Source of the DNA: Mariprofundus sp. EBB-1
GTDB taxonomy: Bacteria; Pseudomonadota; Zetaproteobacteria; Mariprofundales; Mariprofundaceae
Length of the DNA stretch: 64,000 nt
Direction: 5' to 3'
NCBI RefSeq assembly: GCF_003665155.1
Contig: NZ_RCFQ01000007.1
Span: 1-64,000, forward strand
Shown: in pieces, positions 10,098-18,949 of the stretch
Position numbering within the stretch: the first letter of the stretch is position 1
Layout: every line of letters starts with the position of its first letter
Position numbers and translations under genes: made by a program
The notes under the pieces: model-generated
Told to the model about the DNA's origin: nothing
The model's input: only the letters and a program-made list of their open reading frames with translations
Databases searched by the model: none

Positions 10098-11179
10098 TTG
10101 TTCACCCCCATCCGGGACAAGAATCGCACATCATTTTCAAAGAACAGTCTCAGATCCGGTATGCCTTGTTTCAGCATCACCAAACGCTCCACACCCAATC
10201 CAAAGGCAAAACCGGAGAACTCTTCGGAATCAATACCGACCGATTGCAATACATTGGGATGAATCATGCCGCTACCCAGCACCTCAATCCAACCACTGCC
10301 TTTACAGATTCGACAGCCTTTACCAGCACAGAAAACACAGCCGATATCTACTTCGGCAGAGGGTTCGGTGAACGGGAAATAGTGCGGACGCAGGCGAATC
10401 GCCACATCTTTTTCAAAATAGGTAGAGAGGAAATGTTTCAACACACCTTTGAGATGTGCCATCGATACATCGCGATCCACTTTGAATACTTCCACCTGAT
10501 GAAACATCGGTGAATGGGTAACATCATAATCACAACGGTAAACGCGACCCGGTGCAACAACAGCCAATGGTGGTTCACCACCCTCAGCCAGAAAACGTTT
10601 CATGGTGCGAATTTGAACAGGCGAGGTGTGGGTGCGTAGCAACATCGGTTCAGATTTTTCGCCATTGCCCATCTCTTTGACAAAGAAGGTATCGTGCATT
10701 GCACGAGCAGGATGTTCAGGCGGAATATTCAGTGCATCGAAGTTATGAAATTCATCTTCAATTTCCGGTCCTTCTGCCACCACAAAACCCATCTGCGAAA
10801 AGATCGTTGAAATCTCATCCAGACCGTTCTGTACAGGGTGCAAAGCCCCTTTACCCTTAGTGCGACCAGGTAAGCTCACATCAATGCGCTCTGCTTCAAT
10901 GCGGGCGATTTTTTCTTTCTCCGCCAGCGTTGTTTCACAGGCATCGAGTCCTGCCGCCAAAGCTGATTTGGTGGCATTCACATGCTGACCAATGACAGGG
11001 CGATCTGCCGGGGGCAATTTTCCGACCCCTTTCAATACTTCGGTCAAAGCACCCTTTTTACCCAGGTACTGGACACGCAATTGTTGTAATGCATTCAGAT
11101 TCTCAGCTGCTGCAAATGCATTCAACGCATCCGCCTGCAATGATTCCAGCTGAGCCTTCAGCGAATCAATCTCACTCAT
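10094..11179 (-). CDS. pheS: Phenylalanine--tRNA ligase alpha subunit
   Basis: Catalytic alpha subunit of PheRS, 361 residues. The N-terminal coiled-coil arm (about 1-85) precedes the class II catalytic core with motif 2 (HTSPVQIRTM and VYRCDYDVTHSPMFHQVEV) and motif 3 (FAFGLGVERLVML). A CVFCAGKGCRICKGSGW segment has four Cys, a variant seen in some PheS proteins in place of the shorter loop. GAGGGG sits 7 nt before the ATG. One arm of the inverted repeat at 11197-11337 ends about 17 nt upstream of the start, so the repeat forms the pheS leader. Confidence 0.97.
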   Translation of the reverse strand: MSEIDSLKAQLESLQADALNAFAAAENLNALQQLRVQYLGKKGALTEVLKGVGKLPPADRPVIGQHVNATKSALAAGLDACETTLAEKEKIARIEAERIDVSLPGRTKGKGALHPVQNGLDEISTIFSQMGFVVAEGPEIEDEFHNFDALNIPPEHPARAMHDTFFVKEMGNGEKSEPMLLRTHTSPVQIRTMKRFLAEGGEPPLAVVAPGRVYRCDYDVTHSPMFHQVEVFKVDRDVSMAHLKGVLKHFLSTYFEKDVAIRLRPHYFPFTEPSAEVDIGCVFCAGKGCRICKGSGWIEVLGSGMIHPNVLQSVGIDSEEFSGFAFGLGVERLVMLKQGIPDLRLFFENDVRFLSRMGVNK

Positions 11180-11196
11180 GAGCTAACCCCTCTATC

Positions 11197-11337
11197 ACCG
11201 CGGAGGACGCAGAGGACGCAGAGTAAAAGAGATAAAGAAAAATGATTTGACGCTTCAGCCAGCTAGACAAGCAGATGGCCTGGTCAACCCTTTACTTCAC
11301 TCCTGTATCCCTCTGCGTCCTCTGCGTCCTCCGCGGT
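11197..11337. repeat. 141-bp intergenic element with perfect 27-bp inverted arms
   Basis: Bases 11197-11223 and 11311-11337 are perfect reverse complements over 27 bp, separated by 87 bp. Each arm is built from a repeated 9-base unit (aggacgcag twice). The element lies between the rplT terminator and the pheS ribosome site, and one arm would form the 5' leader of pheS. Related but diverged arms occur at 28115-28216 and 55498-55649. It encodes no protein. Confidence 0.85.
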
Positions 11338-11361
11338 AAAAGCCTTTGATTTTTTTCAAGC

Positions 11362-11392
11362 AAAAAGGCAGGGCTGCGAACAGCCCTGCCTT
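11362..11392 (-). terminator. Rho-independent terminator after rplT
   Basis: On the minus strand a perfect 12-bp stem (11365-11376 with 11381-11392) closes a TTCG tetraloop and runs into a T tract. It lies 61 nt after the rplT stop. It should separate the thrS-infC-rpmI-rplT transcript from pheST unless it is read through or attenuated. Confidence 0.9.
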
Positions 11393-11453
11393 CGAATTCA
11401 TTACACTGCTGTTCTAACGCGTAGAACCTCCGATCGAAACCGGAGCGTGCTAT

Positions 11454-11810
11454 TTACTGAATCTGTGCGCGAGCTGTAGCTACCAGCGTCGCAAAACCTT
11501 CAGCATCATGTACGGCAATATCTGCCAACACTTTACGATCCAGTTCAACACCAGCCAATTTCAGGCCGTGCATCAAGCTGGAATAGTTAGAACCATTCTG
11601 CTTGGCTGCTGCATTGATACGAACAATCCACAGGCTGCGGAAGTCACGTTTTTTAACCTTACGGTCGCGATAAGCATATTGACGTGCTTTATCGACCGCC
11701 TGGGTCGCTACACGGAAACAACTTTTACGACGGCCACGGTATCCCTTGGCTGCCTTGATAACACTCTTATGGCGCGCATGCGCCTGAACTCCGGATTTAA
11801 CGCGGGGCAT
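11454..11810 (-). CDS. rplT: 50S ribosomal protein L20
   Basis: A 118-residue 23S rRNA-binding protein needed early in 50S assembly. The basic N-terminal arm ([24 protein letters not shown]) and globular C-terminal domain ([38 protein letters not shown]) are diagnostic. It lies 30 nt after rpmI in the usual infC-rpmI-rplT order. In other bacteria L20 represses this operon; no operator was identified here. Confidence 0.98.
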   Translation of the reverse strand: MPRVKSGVQAHARHKSVIKAAKGYRGRRKSCFRVATQAVDKARQYAYRDRKVKKRDFRSLWIVRINAAAKQNGSNYSSLMHGLKLAGVELDRKVLADIAVHDAEGFATLVATARAQIQ

Positions 11811-11840
11811 ATTTCTCTCCTAACCTTACTAAACTTTTAA

Positions 11841-12041
11841 TTAACCGCGGCCTGGAACTAAACGTTCCAATGCCTTTGAATCTGCCTGCGAAACTAACTC
11901 AGTTCCACGCATATTGCGCTTACGCTTAGGCGACTTCTTCGTCAAAATATGACTAGCAAAAGCCTTGTTACGCTTCCATTTGCCACTACCTGTTTTGGTA
12001 AAACGCTTGGCAGCACCGCTGTTTGATTTCATCTTAGGCAT
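11841..12041 (-). CDS. rpmI: 50S ribosomal protein L35
   Basis: A 66-residue basic protein with the L35 pattern [20 protein letters not shown] at its N terminus and [13 protein letters not shown] near its C terminus. It sits between infC and rplT, with 37 nt to infC and 30 nt to rplT, consistent with one transcript. Confidence 0.98.
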   Translation of the reverse strand: MPKMKSNSGAAKRFTKTGSGKWKRNKAFASHILTKKSPKRKRNMRGTELVSQADSKALERLVPGRG

Positions 12042-12078
12042 TGTATTCTTCCTTAAGTACTAAACTTTAAAACTAAAA

Positions 12079-12594
12079 CTATTTTTTATGCGGGGCGACA
12101 ATCATAATCATCTGTCGACCTTCCATGTTCGGCATCTTTTCAGGTTTACCAAACTCTTCCAAAAAACCGGCAACATTCTTCATCTGCTCACGTCCGCGAT
12201 CAGTATGTGCCATTTCACGGCCACGAAAACGCAATGAAACTTTAACCTTGTTGCCCTGTTCCAAAAACTTCTTGGCGTTCCTCATCTTCACTTCCATGTC
12301 ATGCACGTCGGTATTCGCCCCGACCTTCACTTCTTTAATCTGCATCACATGCTGACGTTTCTTCGCGAGGTTCGCTTTCTTGCTCTGCTCGTATTTATAT
12401 TTGCCATAATCCATGATCTTACAGACCGGCGGATTACTTTTCGCAGCCATCAGCACAAGGTCAAGACCCTTAGCTGAAGCTCTGGCGACAGCTTCATTCA
12501 GTGATAAAACACCTAGCTGTTCACCCGTTGTATCATCAACTACGCGCACCTCTTTGGCGGTAATATCGTGATTGAGTGGCAAATCCTTTTTAAT
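12079..12594 (-). CDS. infC: Translation initiation factor IF-3, starting at an ATT codon
   Basis: IF-3 binds the 30S subunit, checks the start codon and prevents early 50S joining. The best start is ATT at 12594-12592, because GGGAG (12601-12605) lies 6 nt upstream. The product would be 171 residues beginning M-K-K-D-L-P-L-N-H-D. An in-frame TTG at 12582 gives a shorter protein that lacks an equally placed ribosome site. Core motifs are EVRVVDD, KSNPPVCKIMDYGKYKYEQ, LRFRGREMAHTD and EGRQMIMIVAPHKK. An AUU start is the known device by which IF-3 represses its own synthesis in Escherichia coli. The gene follows thrS by 33 nt. Confidence 0.95.
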   Translation of the reverse strand: MKKDLPLNHDITAKEVRVVDDTTGEQLGVLSLNEAVARASAKGLDLVLMAAKSNPPVCKIMDYGKYKYEQSKKANLAKKRQHVMQIKEVKVGANTDVHDMEVKMRNAKKFLEQGNKVKVSLRFRGREMAHTDRGREQMKNVAGFLEEFGKPEKMPNMEGRQMIMIVAPHKK

Positions 12595-12627
12595 ACAAGA
12601 CTCCCTTTTGTTACCTAACTATTCACG

Positions 12628-14532
12628 CTACTCGTGATTCTCAAGCTTTTTCTGCATCTCTGCAATCCAGTCATCGATACTAAATGTACCAATATTCTGA
12701 CCACTTAAGTCACGTACACTGATCGTTCCTTCGTCACGTTCCCGATCTCCGGCAACAAGAATGAACGGCACCCGTGTCAGCGTGTGGGCGCGCACTTTAT
12801 AGCCGACCTTTTCGTTTCGCAAGTCCGCATCTACTCTAAAGCCCGCTTTTTTCATCCGATTGCAACATTCGGTCACATATTCTGACTGTGAATCGGTAAT
12901 ATTACACATCACAACCTGCACCGGAGCCAGCCAGAACGGGAACTTACCTGCATGATGTTCAATCAGAATGCCGATGAAGCGCTCCATCGAACCCAAGATA
13001 GCACGATGCAGCATCACAGGTGTCTGACGCGATGAATCTTCGGCCACATACTGCGCACCAAGTCGCCCGGGCATGGAGAAATCGACCTGAATGGTACCGC
13101 ACTGCCAAACACGACCCAGACAATCCTTCAGAGAGAATTCAATCTTAGGTCCGTAAAACGCACCCTCACCCTTATTCTCACCATACTCGATGTTTTTCGA
13201 CTGCAGGGCCTGATGTAGAGAAGATTCGGCTTTATCCCACTGTTCATCTGTGCCCACACGGTTATCCGGACGATCAGACAAGAAGATAATCACATCTTCA
13301 AAACCAAAACGTTTATAGACATCATAGGTCAGGTCGATGAACGCACACACTTCATCCTGAATCTGCGCTTCGGTACAGAAAATATGCGCATCATCCTGCA
13401 CAAAGTTCCGCAGACGCATCAGACCATGCAAGGTACCGGATGGTTCATTGCGATGGCAGGAACCGAATTCGGCCAGACGCAGCGGCAGATCGCGATAAGA
13501 GTGCAAGTTCTGATTAAATACCTGAATATGACATGGGCAGTTCATTGGCTTGATCGCATATTCACGGTTATCGGTATTGGTGGTGAACATATCATCACGG
13601 AACTTGTCCCAATGACCGGATTTTTCCCACAGCTTACGATCCACTACCTGCGGTGTCTTGATCTCCTGATAACCATTGTCGCGCATCACGGCACGAATCT
13701 CGTTCTCGACACTTTGCCATACCGACCACCCCTTCGGATGCCAGAAGATCATCCCCGGCGCCTCTTCCTGCAGATGGAACAGGTCCAGTGACTTGGCCAG
13801 TTTACGGTGATCGCGTTTCTCAGCCTCTTCCAGTCGGATCAGATAATCTTTCAGATCACCCTTGGCAGGCCAGGCCGTGCCATAAATACGCTGCAGCTGC
13901 TCATTATCGGAATTACCTTCCCAATATGCGCCAGCCACCTTCATTAATTTAAAATGTTTGAGGAAGCTGGTGTTCGGCACATGCGGGCCACGACAGAGAT
14001 CAGACCACTCGCCCTGTTTATACAGGCTTACTGTTTCACCGGCAGGGATACGACCAATCAGCTTGGCTTTATATATTTCGCCAATACCCTCGAAATGCGC
14101 AATCGCATCATCACGCTCCCACTCTTCACGCGTAATTGCCAACTTCTGATTGGAAAGCTGACGCATTTTTTCTTCAATCTTCTTCAAATCTTCCGGCGTA
14201 AAGGCGCGCTCAAAAGCAAAATCGTAATAGAAACCGTCTTCAATCACCGGCCCTATGGTCACCTGCGCTGTCGGGAACACACCCTGCACAGCCATAGCCA
14301 TCAAATGCGATGTGGAGTGACGGATAATATCCAGCCCCTCTTCTGATTTCAGCGTAATCAGAGAAACCTGATCACCGTCATTCAACAGATGCGACACATC
14401 TACCTGCGTACCATTCACTGAAGCAGCAATGGTGGCACGCGCCAAACCTTCACCGATATCGGCAGCTAAATCGTATGCAGTTGCGCCCTCTGCAAGGGTG
14501 CGGCTTGAGCCGTCAGGCAGTTGAATATTCAT
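12628..14532 (-). CDS. thrS: Threonine--tRNA ligase
   Basis: Class II synthetase, about 634 residues. Order: TGS domain (about 1-62), the SAD editing domain with the HxxxH-type motif ([13 protein letters not shown]), the catalytic core with a zinc-binding Cys ([12 protein letters not shown]) and motif 2 ([11 protein letters not shown]), and an anticodon-binding domain at the end ([10 protein letters not shown] to the C terminus). ATG at 14532 is chosen because the protein then begins at the TGS domain ([10 protein letters not shown]); GGAGG lies 12 nt upstream. The open frame runs 19 codons further upstream without homology. It probably heads the thrS-infC-rpmI-rplT transcript. No thrS operator was recognised. 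Confidence 0.97.
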   Translation of the reverse strand: MNIQLPDGSSRTLAEGATAYDLAADIGEGLARATIAASVNGTQVDVSHLLNDGDQVSLITLKSEEGLDIIRHSTSHLMAMAVQGVFPTAQVTIGPVIEDGFYYDFAFERAFTPEDLKKIEEKMRQLSNQKLAITREEWERDDAIAHFEGIGEIYKAKLIGRIPAGETVSLYKQGEWSDLCRGPHVPNTSFLKHFKLMKVAGAYWEGNSDNEQLQRIYGTAWPAKGDLKDYLIRLEEAEKRDHRKLAKSLDLFHLQEEAPGMIFWHPKGWSVWQSVENEIRAVMRDNGYQEIKTPQVVDRKLWEKSGHWDKFRDDMFTTNTDNREYAIKPMNCPCHIQVFNQNLHSYRDLPLRLAEFGSCHRNEPSGTLHGLMRLRNFVQDDAHIFCTEAQIQDEVCAFIDLTYDVYKRFGFEDVIIFLSDRPDNRVGTDEQWDKAESSLHQALQSKNIEYGENKGEGAFYGPKIEFSLKDCLGRVWQCGTIQVDFSMPGRLGAQYVAEDSSRQTPVMLHRAILGSMERFIGILIEHHAGKFPFWLAPVQVVMCNITDSQSEYVTECCNRMKKAGFRVDADLRNEKVGYKVRAHTLTRVPFILVAGDRERDEGTISVRDLSGQNIGTFSIDDWIAEMQKKLENHE

Positions 14533-14603
14533 GGCGATGGTGTTCCTCCGTACTTGTAGGCGCTGCATCCTAGCGAAGTAACCGCCCACGCCAAGGCTCC
14601 TGT

Positions 14604-14638
14604 AAAAAAAGAGGCCGAACTATGAAAAGTCCGGCCTC
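14604..14638 (-). terminator. Rho-independent terminator after tRNA-Val
   Basis: On the minus strand the stem GAGGCCGgAC/GTtCGGCCTC (14611-14638) is followed by seven T residues (14610-14604). It is placed 27 nt after the tRNA-Val 3' end and before thrS. Confidence 0.88.
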
Positions 14639-14664
14639 AATCTAAATCGACAAATTATTTAATC

Positions 14665-14739
14665 TGGTAGGCTCGGGCGGTTTCGAACCGCCGACCCCCA
14701 CCATGTCAAGGTGGTGCTCTACCCCTGAGCTACGAGCCT
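14665..14739 (-). tRNA. tRNA-Val (anticodon GAC)
   Basis: A 75-nt cloverleaf on the minus strand. The 7-bp acceptor stem pairs AGGCTCG with CGAGCCT, followed by discriminator A and an encoded CCA. The D arm is AGCTCAGGGGTAGAGC. The anticodon stem CCACC/GGTGG encloses the loop TTGACAT with anticodon GAC, reading GUC and GUU Val codons. The T arm is GGCGG-TTCGAAA-CCGCC. It is monocistronic, with its own terminator at 14604-14638. Confidence 0.97.
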
Positions 14740-14769
14740 ATGTGGGTAATCCTCTTGCGAGGGCGGCGA

Positions 14770-14798
14770 ACAGTATTCAACCCTCTTCCCCCGGTCAA
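14770..14798 (-). promoter_or_regulatory. Possible sigma-70-type promoter of tRNA-Val
   Basis: On the minus strand TTGACC (14798-14793) is separated by 17 nt from TACTGT (14775-14770), about 30 nt before the tRNA 5' end. The -35 match is good and the -10 match is weak, so this is an inference from spacing and position. Confidence 0.4.
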
Positions 14799-14923
14799 GA
14801 TAGTAAACCAAAATAGTATATCTCATTGCCTGCATTTGAAGGTGCAACAGCCTGCTACTTTAGTTTTGTAGATTTCAGCATGGGAATCAACACAAATCAG
14901 AGCGCTCTTCTTCGCCAACAGCT

Positions 14924-15829
14924 TTATTTATCTTTCAGGTTCCAGACACCATCCCAGTCGCGATTGTAAGGGGATTGGGAGAGTGTGTCACAACGGGCAG
15001 CCATAACCTTTCCGATGCCCAGGCCAAATTTATCGTACACCTTCTGAAAACCTTCTTTTGCCAGCGACCAATCACGCTGACAGTAAGCTGCATACGCTTC
15101 GCTATAATAGGGGATTGAATCAATTTTCTTGCCAAACCGGGGATCATTATCGACCAACAGCTCATAAAGGGTGATCGGCTCATGGAAATTCTTCAAAAAG
15201 ACTCTGTCGATAAAACGATACGAAAATCGCTCATCCTCATTAATATAGGTCTCCGCTTCTTTAAAAAAATGTTCGGAAACCAGAATACGGGCGTCATAAT
15301 ACTTGGACTTACCTTCGATACGGGCAGCTTCGTGTACCCCCATGCCAATTGGATGCTTGCGACTATCCAGATAATAATAGACCAACGCGATATCACCGGT
15401 GGTGATACCAAAACCAATATCTATGCTGGGCCGGCACTTACCCGCACAGGTCGTCTCGTTATAAGCACGCATCCGGTCGGTTAGCCGATAGATATTTTCC
15501 ATAATATATTTGGTATTGTCTTCCGGGAAAATGGCCATCAAGCCATCCCCGTAAATCTCAGTATGCGTTTTTTTATGGCCCAGATACAGATATTCATAGG
15601 AGGTCTTATGCACATCAAAAATAAATTGATCGTAGGTCACTTCTTGCTCGGACTCACCCTCAAGACGATATCTTCCCTGTTCAAAGTTCATCAGAATTTC
15701 GGTGGAGTCTCTTAGATCACAGAACATAATGATCCGCTTAGATTTTTCAGCAGCCAACTCATGACCAGACTGAGCCAGCATATCTTCACTGCCTGATATT
15801 TCCCCTGCGCCTTCGCTCATTTCACCCAT
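14924..15829 (-). CDS. Class III nucleotidyl cyclase-like protein
   Basis: A 301-residue soluble protein with a class III cyclase homology domain at about residues 30-200. Metal-binding Asp38 (FCDLRDST) and Asp95 (YGDG) are present, and the transition-state Arg170 is kept. The catalytic Asn position of VNxAAR reads His166 (GVHEAAR), which argues for weak or altered activity. Glu91 occupies the site that is Lys in adenylate and Glu in guanylate cyclases. No membrane, HAMP or receiver module is attached. GGGGAG lies 8 nt before the ATG. It stands alone, and its product, if any, cannot be told from sequence. Confidence 0.75.
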   Translation of the reverse strand: MGEMSEGAGEISGSEDMLAQSGHELAAEKSKRIIMFCDLRDSTEILMNFEQGRYRLEGESEQEVTYDQFIFDVHKTSYEYLYLGHKKTHTEIYGDGLMAIFPEDNTKYIMENIYRLTDRMRAYNETTCAGKCRPSIDIGFGITTGDIALVYYYLDSRKHPIGMGVHEAARIEGKSKYYDARILVSEHFFKEAETYINEDERFSYRFIDRVFLKNFHEPITLYELLVDNDPRFGKKIDSIPYYSEAYAAYCQRDWSLAKEGFQKVYDKFGLGIGKVMAARCDTLSQSPYNRDWDGVWNLKDK

Positions 15830-16225
15830 TCAATCAGCTCCCCTGCGACCTTAATCAGCCGCAGCGCAATCTACTACAGTGCCAAAGGTGTACCAAAATC
15901 AGCACATACACCAGTATATGATCATCAGTGATAACCCGATGCATCCGACAATGCCAAGATACCCATAAACAGAGCTTACCATCGCAGCAGGCCTGCAGGC
16001 AATGAGGATAGCTCCTATAGTCTCTTTTCGTCACATTATGCGGTTCAGAAATTGTTTCTTCAGACTTTTATACGCCCTGACATAAAAACTTTTGATATGC
16101 TAGCAGATCACCTTCAGCAGATCACCTTCAGGGCAATCATTGATCAATGCCAATTGTCATGAGCATGATCACACGCCGGATCATAGCAACGTCACGGCAT
16201 TCAGAATGTCTTCGATTACGCTATT
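15830..16225. other. Intergenic region with a short tandem duplication
   Basis: This 396-bp gap between the cyclase-like and desaturase-like genes holds no convincing gene. The only structure seen is a perfect tandem duplication of a 14-base unit (16102-16115 and 16116-16129). Confidence 0.6.
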
Positions 16226-17026
16226 TTAAGCACGTTTACGCTGCAGCCAATCATAAACAGGCATACTTGATGAGATAAGGTGATTAGGGATTTTGCCTTT
16301 AATCTGCTCATGCAACTCAGGCAAACGGGACCAGTGCAATCCTTGTTTATGGTGATGGGCAGTGTGATAACCCAGATTACCTGTGGTGATATTATAAAAG
16401 CGATTGAGATTATTTCTCGATGCCTCAAATTCATTATCGGTACTAAGACCGGAGTGATGTTTATATGTCGCCCAAGATGTAAGCAGTATTCCGCAAACCA
16501 TGGGCAACACGAACAGAAACAGTGCTTGCATCGGCTTAAACCAAATTAATATACCGACCACCAAAAGCGTTAACAGGGTATAAAAAACAAATTCCTTCTG
16601 AAGTTTTGGAAAGCGTTTCCCTACAAAGAAACTGCGCAGATGAGCTGTAAGCGCCACATTGAATGTGTATTCAATTTTCCCCATTACTTTGCCTGATCTT
16701 CGTTTCCAGCGGCTTTCATCCTTGTGTTGATCCAAAAAATTCAAGTGATGCCCTAACACATGATGCTGTACCCACAGGTTAGTTGTGGCTCCGGTATGCA
16801 AGGCATAGCAGAACTCCAGCAGACGGTTTAAAGGCCTCTTTTTAAAGGTTGGTGTATGTTGGTGATGGTGGTTCCATGCTCCGATTTTACCTTTTGGTAT
16901 TATCATCAACAGCCAGAAAGCAACCAGCAACCAGCTTTGCTCCAGCTGAAAATAGAGCGCAAAATCAAGACATGTAAGCGCAACAATAATAGTTACAGGC
17001 AGCCGGTCAGCAGGATATCTAAACAC
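16226..17026 (-). CDS. Fatty acid desaturase-family membrane protein
   Basis: A 266-residue membrane protein of the desaturase/hydroxylase superfamily, which uses a di-iron centre bound by His clusters to oxidise lipid chains or carotenoids. Three clusters are visible: WNHHHQH (about residue 52), HHVLGHH (about 88) and HTAHHHKQGLHW near the C terminus, with hydrophobic pairs between them. The protein is shorter than most acyl desaturases, so the substrate is uncertain. The start is GTG at 17026. No redox partner gene is adjacent. Confidence 0.8.
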   Translation of the reverse strand: MFRYPADRLPVTIIVALTCLDFALYFQLEQSWLLVAFWLLMIIPKGKIGAWNHHHQHTPTFKKRPLNRLLEFCYALHTGATTNLWVQHHVLGHHLNFLDQHKDESRWKRRSGKVMGKIEYTFNVALTAHLRSFFVGKRFPKLQKEFVFYTLLTLLVVGILIWFKPMQALFLFVLPMVCGILLTSWATYKHHSGLSTDNEFEASRNNLNRFYNITTGNLGYHTAHHHKQGLHWSRLPELHEQIKGKIPNHLISSSMPVYDWLQRKRA

Positions 17027-17267
17027 AGAGGTAAGTCCTTTACTTCAGTTTTAACGCGACACATTAGCGGTAATTCTCTGCATTGAACAATGATTTAAAT
17101 TTAACATACACACAATAAGTATAGGTATATCAGTAATTTATAGCTTCTCAACAACGTCCAGCACTGAAAAAACAAACGCTTAAAGTCATTTCAGCGATAG
17201 CCACTTATCGACAATGCGTGAGCAAATAATGAGAATCGCCACAATATTTTTTCACTCGGAGTATACT

Positions 17268-17435
17268 ATGAACATTCTAAACCTAATTCTTTCCATCATC
17301 CTGCCACCGGTCGGTGCCTTTCTTCAGGTTGGTGCGACTAAGCACTTTTTCATCAATATCGTATTAACCCTGCTTGGTTTCCTGCCAGGCGTGCTGCATG
17401 CCCTATGGCTGGTTGCAAGCGACAAAAAATCGTAA
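17268..17435 (+). CDS. YqaE/Pmp3 family small membrane protein
   Basis: A 55-residue proteolipid of the UPF0057/Pmp3 family, two membrane helices with the family core ILPPVGAFLQVG. Eukaryotic homologues influence membrane potential and salt tolerance; the bacterial role is unsettled. ATG at 17268 is chosen because GGAG lies 6 nt upstream. The open frame begins earlier, at 17214, but the extra 18 residues have no family match. It precedes a membrane-protein gene by 33 nt, so the two may be co-transcribed. Confidence 0.88.
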   Translation: MNILNLILSIILPPVGAFLQVGATKHFFINIVLTLLGFLPGVLHALWLVASDKKS

Positions 17436-17468
17436 TCAGGGCAACACCACCCCTGTGGAAAAGACTCT

Positions 17469-18365
17469 ATGAACGGTTCCAGTCAAAAGCTGAGAACTGC
17501 TCTGCTACTGCTTCTGCTCAGCGCTCTGTTTTTCGGTGCGTCTTACATCAAACTGCCTGGCGTTGACCGGATTGCAGACGCTTACTTTAGCGAGTCAATC
17601 AAAGCAGCAACGATAGCTTATGGCACCACCCGCGGTGTCAATGCTGTAGTCTCGGTGGTCAAAGAGTCTCATTTGGAACTCGCTCCAGCAGGTGTAGGTG
17701 TCACCATCGCTGCTGGCCAGATCCTTGATCCGATTGATGACATGACAGAGCGCCTCTCTTCTGTTCTGGTTGCAGCCATCGCCTCTCTTGGCATCCAGAA
17801 ACTAGGCTTTGAGGTCTCAGAAGCGATCTCCTTTAAGGCCATCTCAATCCTGTTGCTGCTCACCATCCCTCTGCTCTGGACGGGAAGCTCAAGCACGCCA
17901 CTCATTCAGACCGCCATCAAATTCAGCCTGATCCTGCTGCTCTTGCGTTTTATGCTGCCAGCTTCGGCCATCATCAGTGATGCATTGTATAGCAACTGGT
18001 TACAGCCGGACATAGAACATTCGATGCAGAAGCTCTCCGTGATTTCTGATAATTATGATGAGATGAGCAGCATGACGCCTGAAAAAAGTCGGGGCTTCTT
18101 CTCATCTTTGACCGCAGGCGCATCAGATAATGTGGAGATGACCCGTCAGGCGTTTCTGAATACGGTAGAGAATGCTGAAAATATTATCGCATCCCTGCTT
18201 AATCTGATGACCGCTTATCTGACGATTTTTATCGTACAGGTGCTGCTGTTACCACTATTCATGCTCTGGTTGCTTGTCGCCCTGTTCAAAAGCAGAACAT
18301 TGGATGCGTTCACAACATCTCTGGCCTGCAGACTTGTGCCCACTCAACAGCAACCCACCAGCTGA
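17469..18365 (+). CDS. Uncharacterised membrane protein
   Basis: I do not recognise this 298-residue protein by name. It has an N-terminal signal-anchor helix (about 10-26), a Gly/Ala-rich amphipathic stretch (about 75-115), two adjacent hydrophobic helices (about 123-170) and a C-terminal helix (about 250-275). Between them is a hydrophilic region of about 75 residues. The pattern suggests an inner-membrane protein with one large soluble loop. It follows the Pmp3-type gene by 33 nt. Confidence 0.7.
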   Translation: MNGSSQKLRTALLLLLLSALFFGASYIKLPGVDRIADAYFSESIKAATIAYGTTRGVNAVVSVVKESHLELAPAGVGVTIAAGQILDPIDDMTERLSSVLVAAIASLGIQKLGFEVSEAISFKAISILLLLTIPLLWTGSSSTPLIQTAIKFSLILLLLRFMLPASAIISDALYSNWLQPDIEHSMQKLSVISDNYDEMSSMTPEKSRGFFSSLTAGASDNVEMTRQAFLNTVENAENIIASLLNLMTAYLTIFIVQVLLLPLFMLWLLVALFKSRTLDAFTTSLACRLVPTQQQPTS

Positions 18366-18661
18366 TTGTAACACTGAAATGAGCCAGAAAGCTCAGTGCT
18401 TTATCTCCACCTGCCATTCATAAAAATAACAACGCAAAGCACCCGACCTTACCTTCTCATGACACTCAGACACGAACTCAGCCTCACCACTTTTTGGTGG
18501 TGCTTATAATAATGTTTATTGATCGTTTATCGATTGGAAAAGCCGGAATATCCACACCTGACAACAAGACCACTTCACGATGCCATGGCTTGCTTGAGTT
18601 CGGTAGATACTGAAAAAAAACATTGCTTCATGAAAGATCTCTATTTAATGCACCAAGCCTG
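18366..18661. other. Convergent intergenic region, no gene seen
   Basis: The gap lies between a plus-strand membrane-protein gene and the minus-strand PilZ gene. A 6-bp stem CACCAC/GTGGTG with a T-rich loop is near 18484-18501, but no T tract follows, so it is only a weak terminator candidate. No other signal was seen. Confidence 0.4.
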
Positions 18662-18949
18662 CTAAAGAATGATGCCCATTCTGTATAAATCCATCCCGTC
18701 ATCCTCATCGGCAAGCGCACACCAAGCCACACGCCCGATCATTTCAATATGCGCCCTACCCCGTTTAAATCCCATGCGAATTTTCTCTCCCTGCTGCAAG
18801 CAAGCATTGGATTTCAAGCCAACACCGTTAGCGGAAATATCACATACCTTCTCTACTCTGAAGTATTGACCTGAAATGAGGTGATAAAGCTCTCCGGTTG
18901 AAATACCGCGTGTAACATGGCGCTTTTCTGTTCGCATTTCATTTTCCAT
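18662..18949 (-). CDS. PilZ domain protein
   Basis: A 95-residue stand-alone PilZ protein, a family that binds cyclic di-GMP and changes partner activity, often motility or surface attachment. The expected ligand motifs are present in relaxed form: an N-terminal EKRHVTR (RxxxR-like) and DISANGVGLK (the D/NxSxxG motif). AGGAGG lies 7 nt before the ATG. No diguanylate cyclase (GGDEF) gene was seen in the window, so the signal source must be elsewhere. Confidence 0.75.
   Translation of the reverse strand: MENEMRTEKRHVTRGISTGELYHLISGQYFRVEKVCDISANGVGLKSNACLQQGEKIRMGFKRGRAHIEMIGRVAWCALADEDDGMDLYRMGIIL

Noticed and set aside
11180..11453. A pheM-like leader peptide between rplT and pheS
   Set aside because: A minus-strand frame from ATG at 11401 passes through the terminator. 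It has few Phe codons and no ribosome site, so it is not supported as an attenuator peptide.
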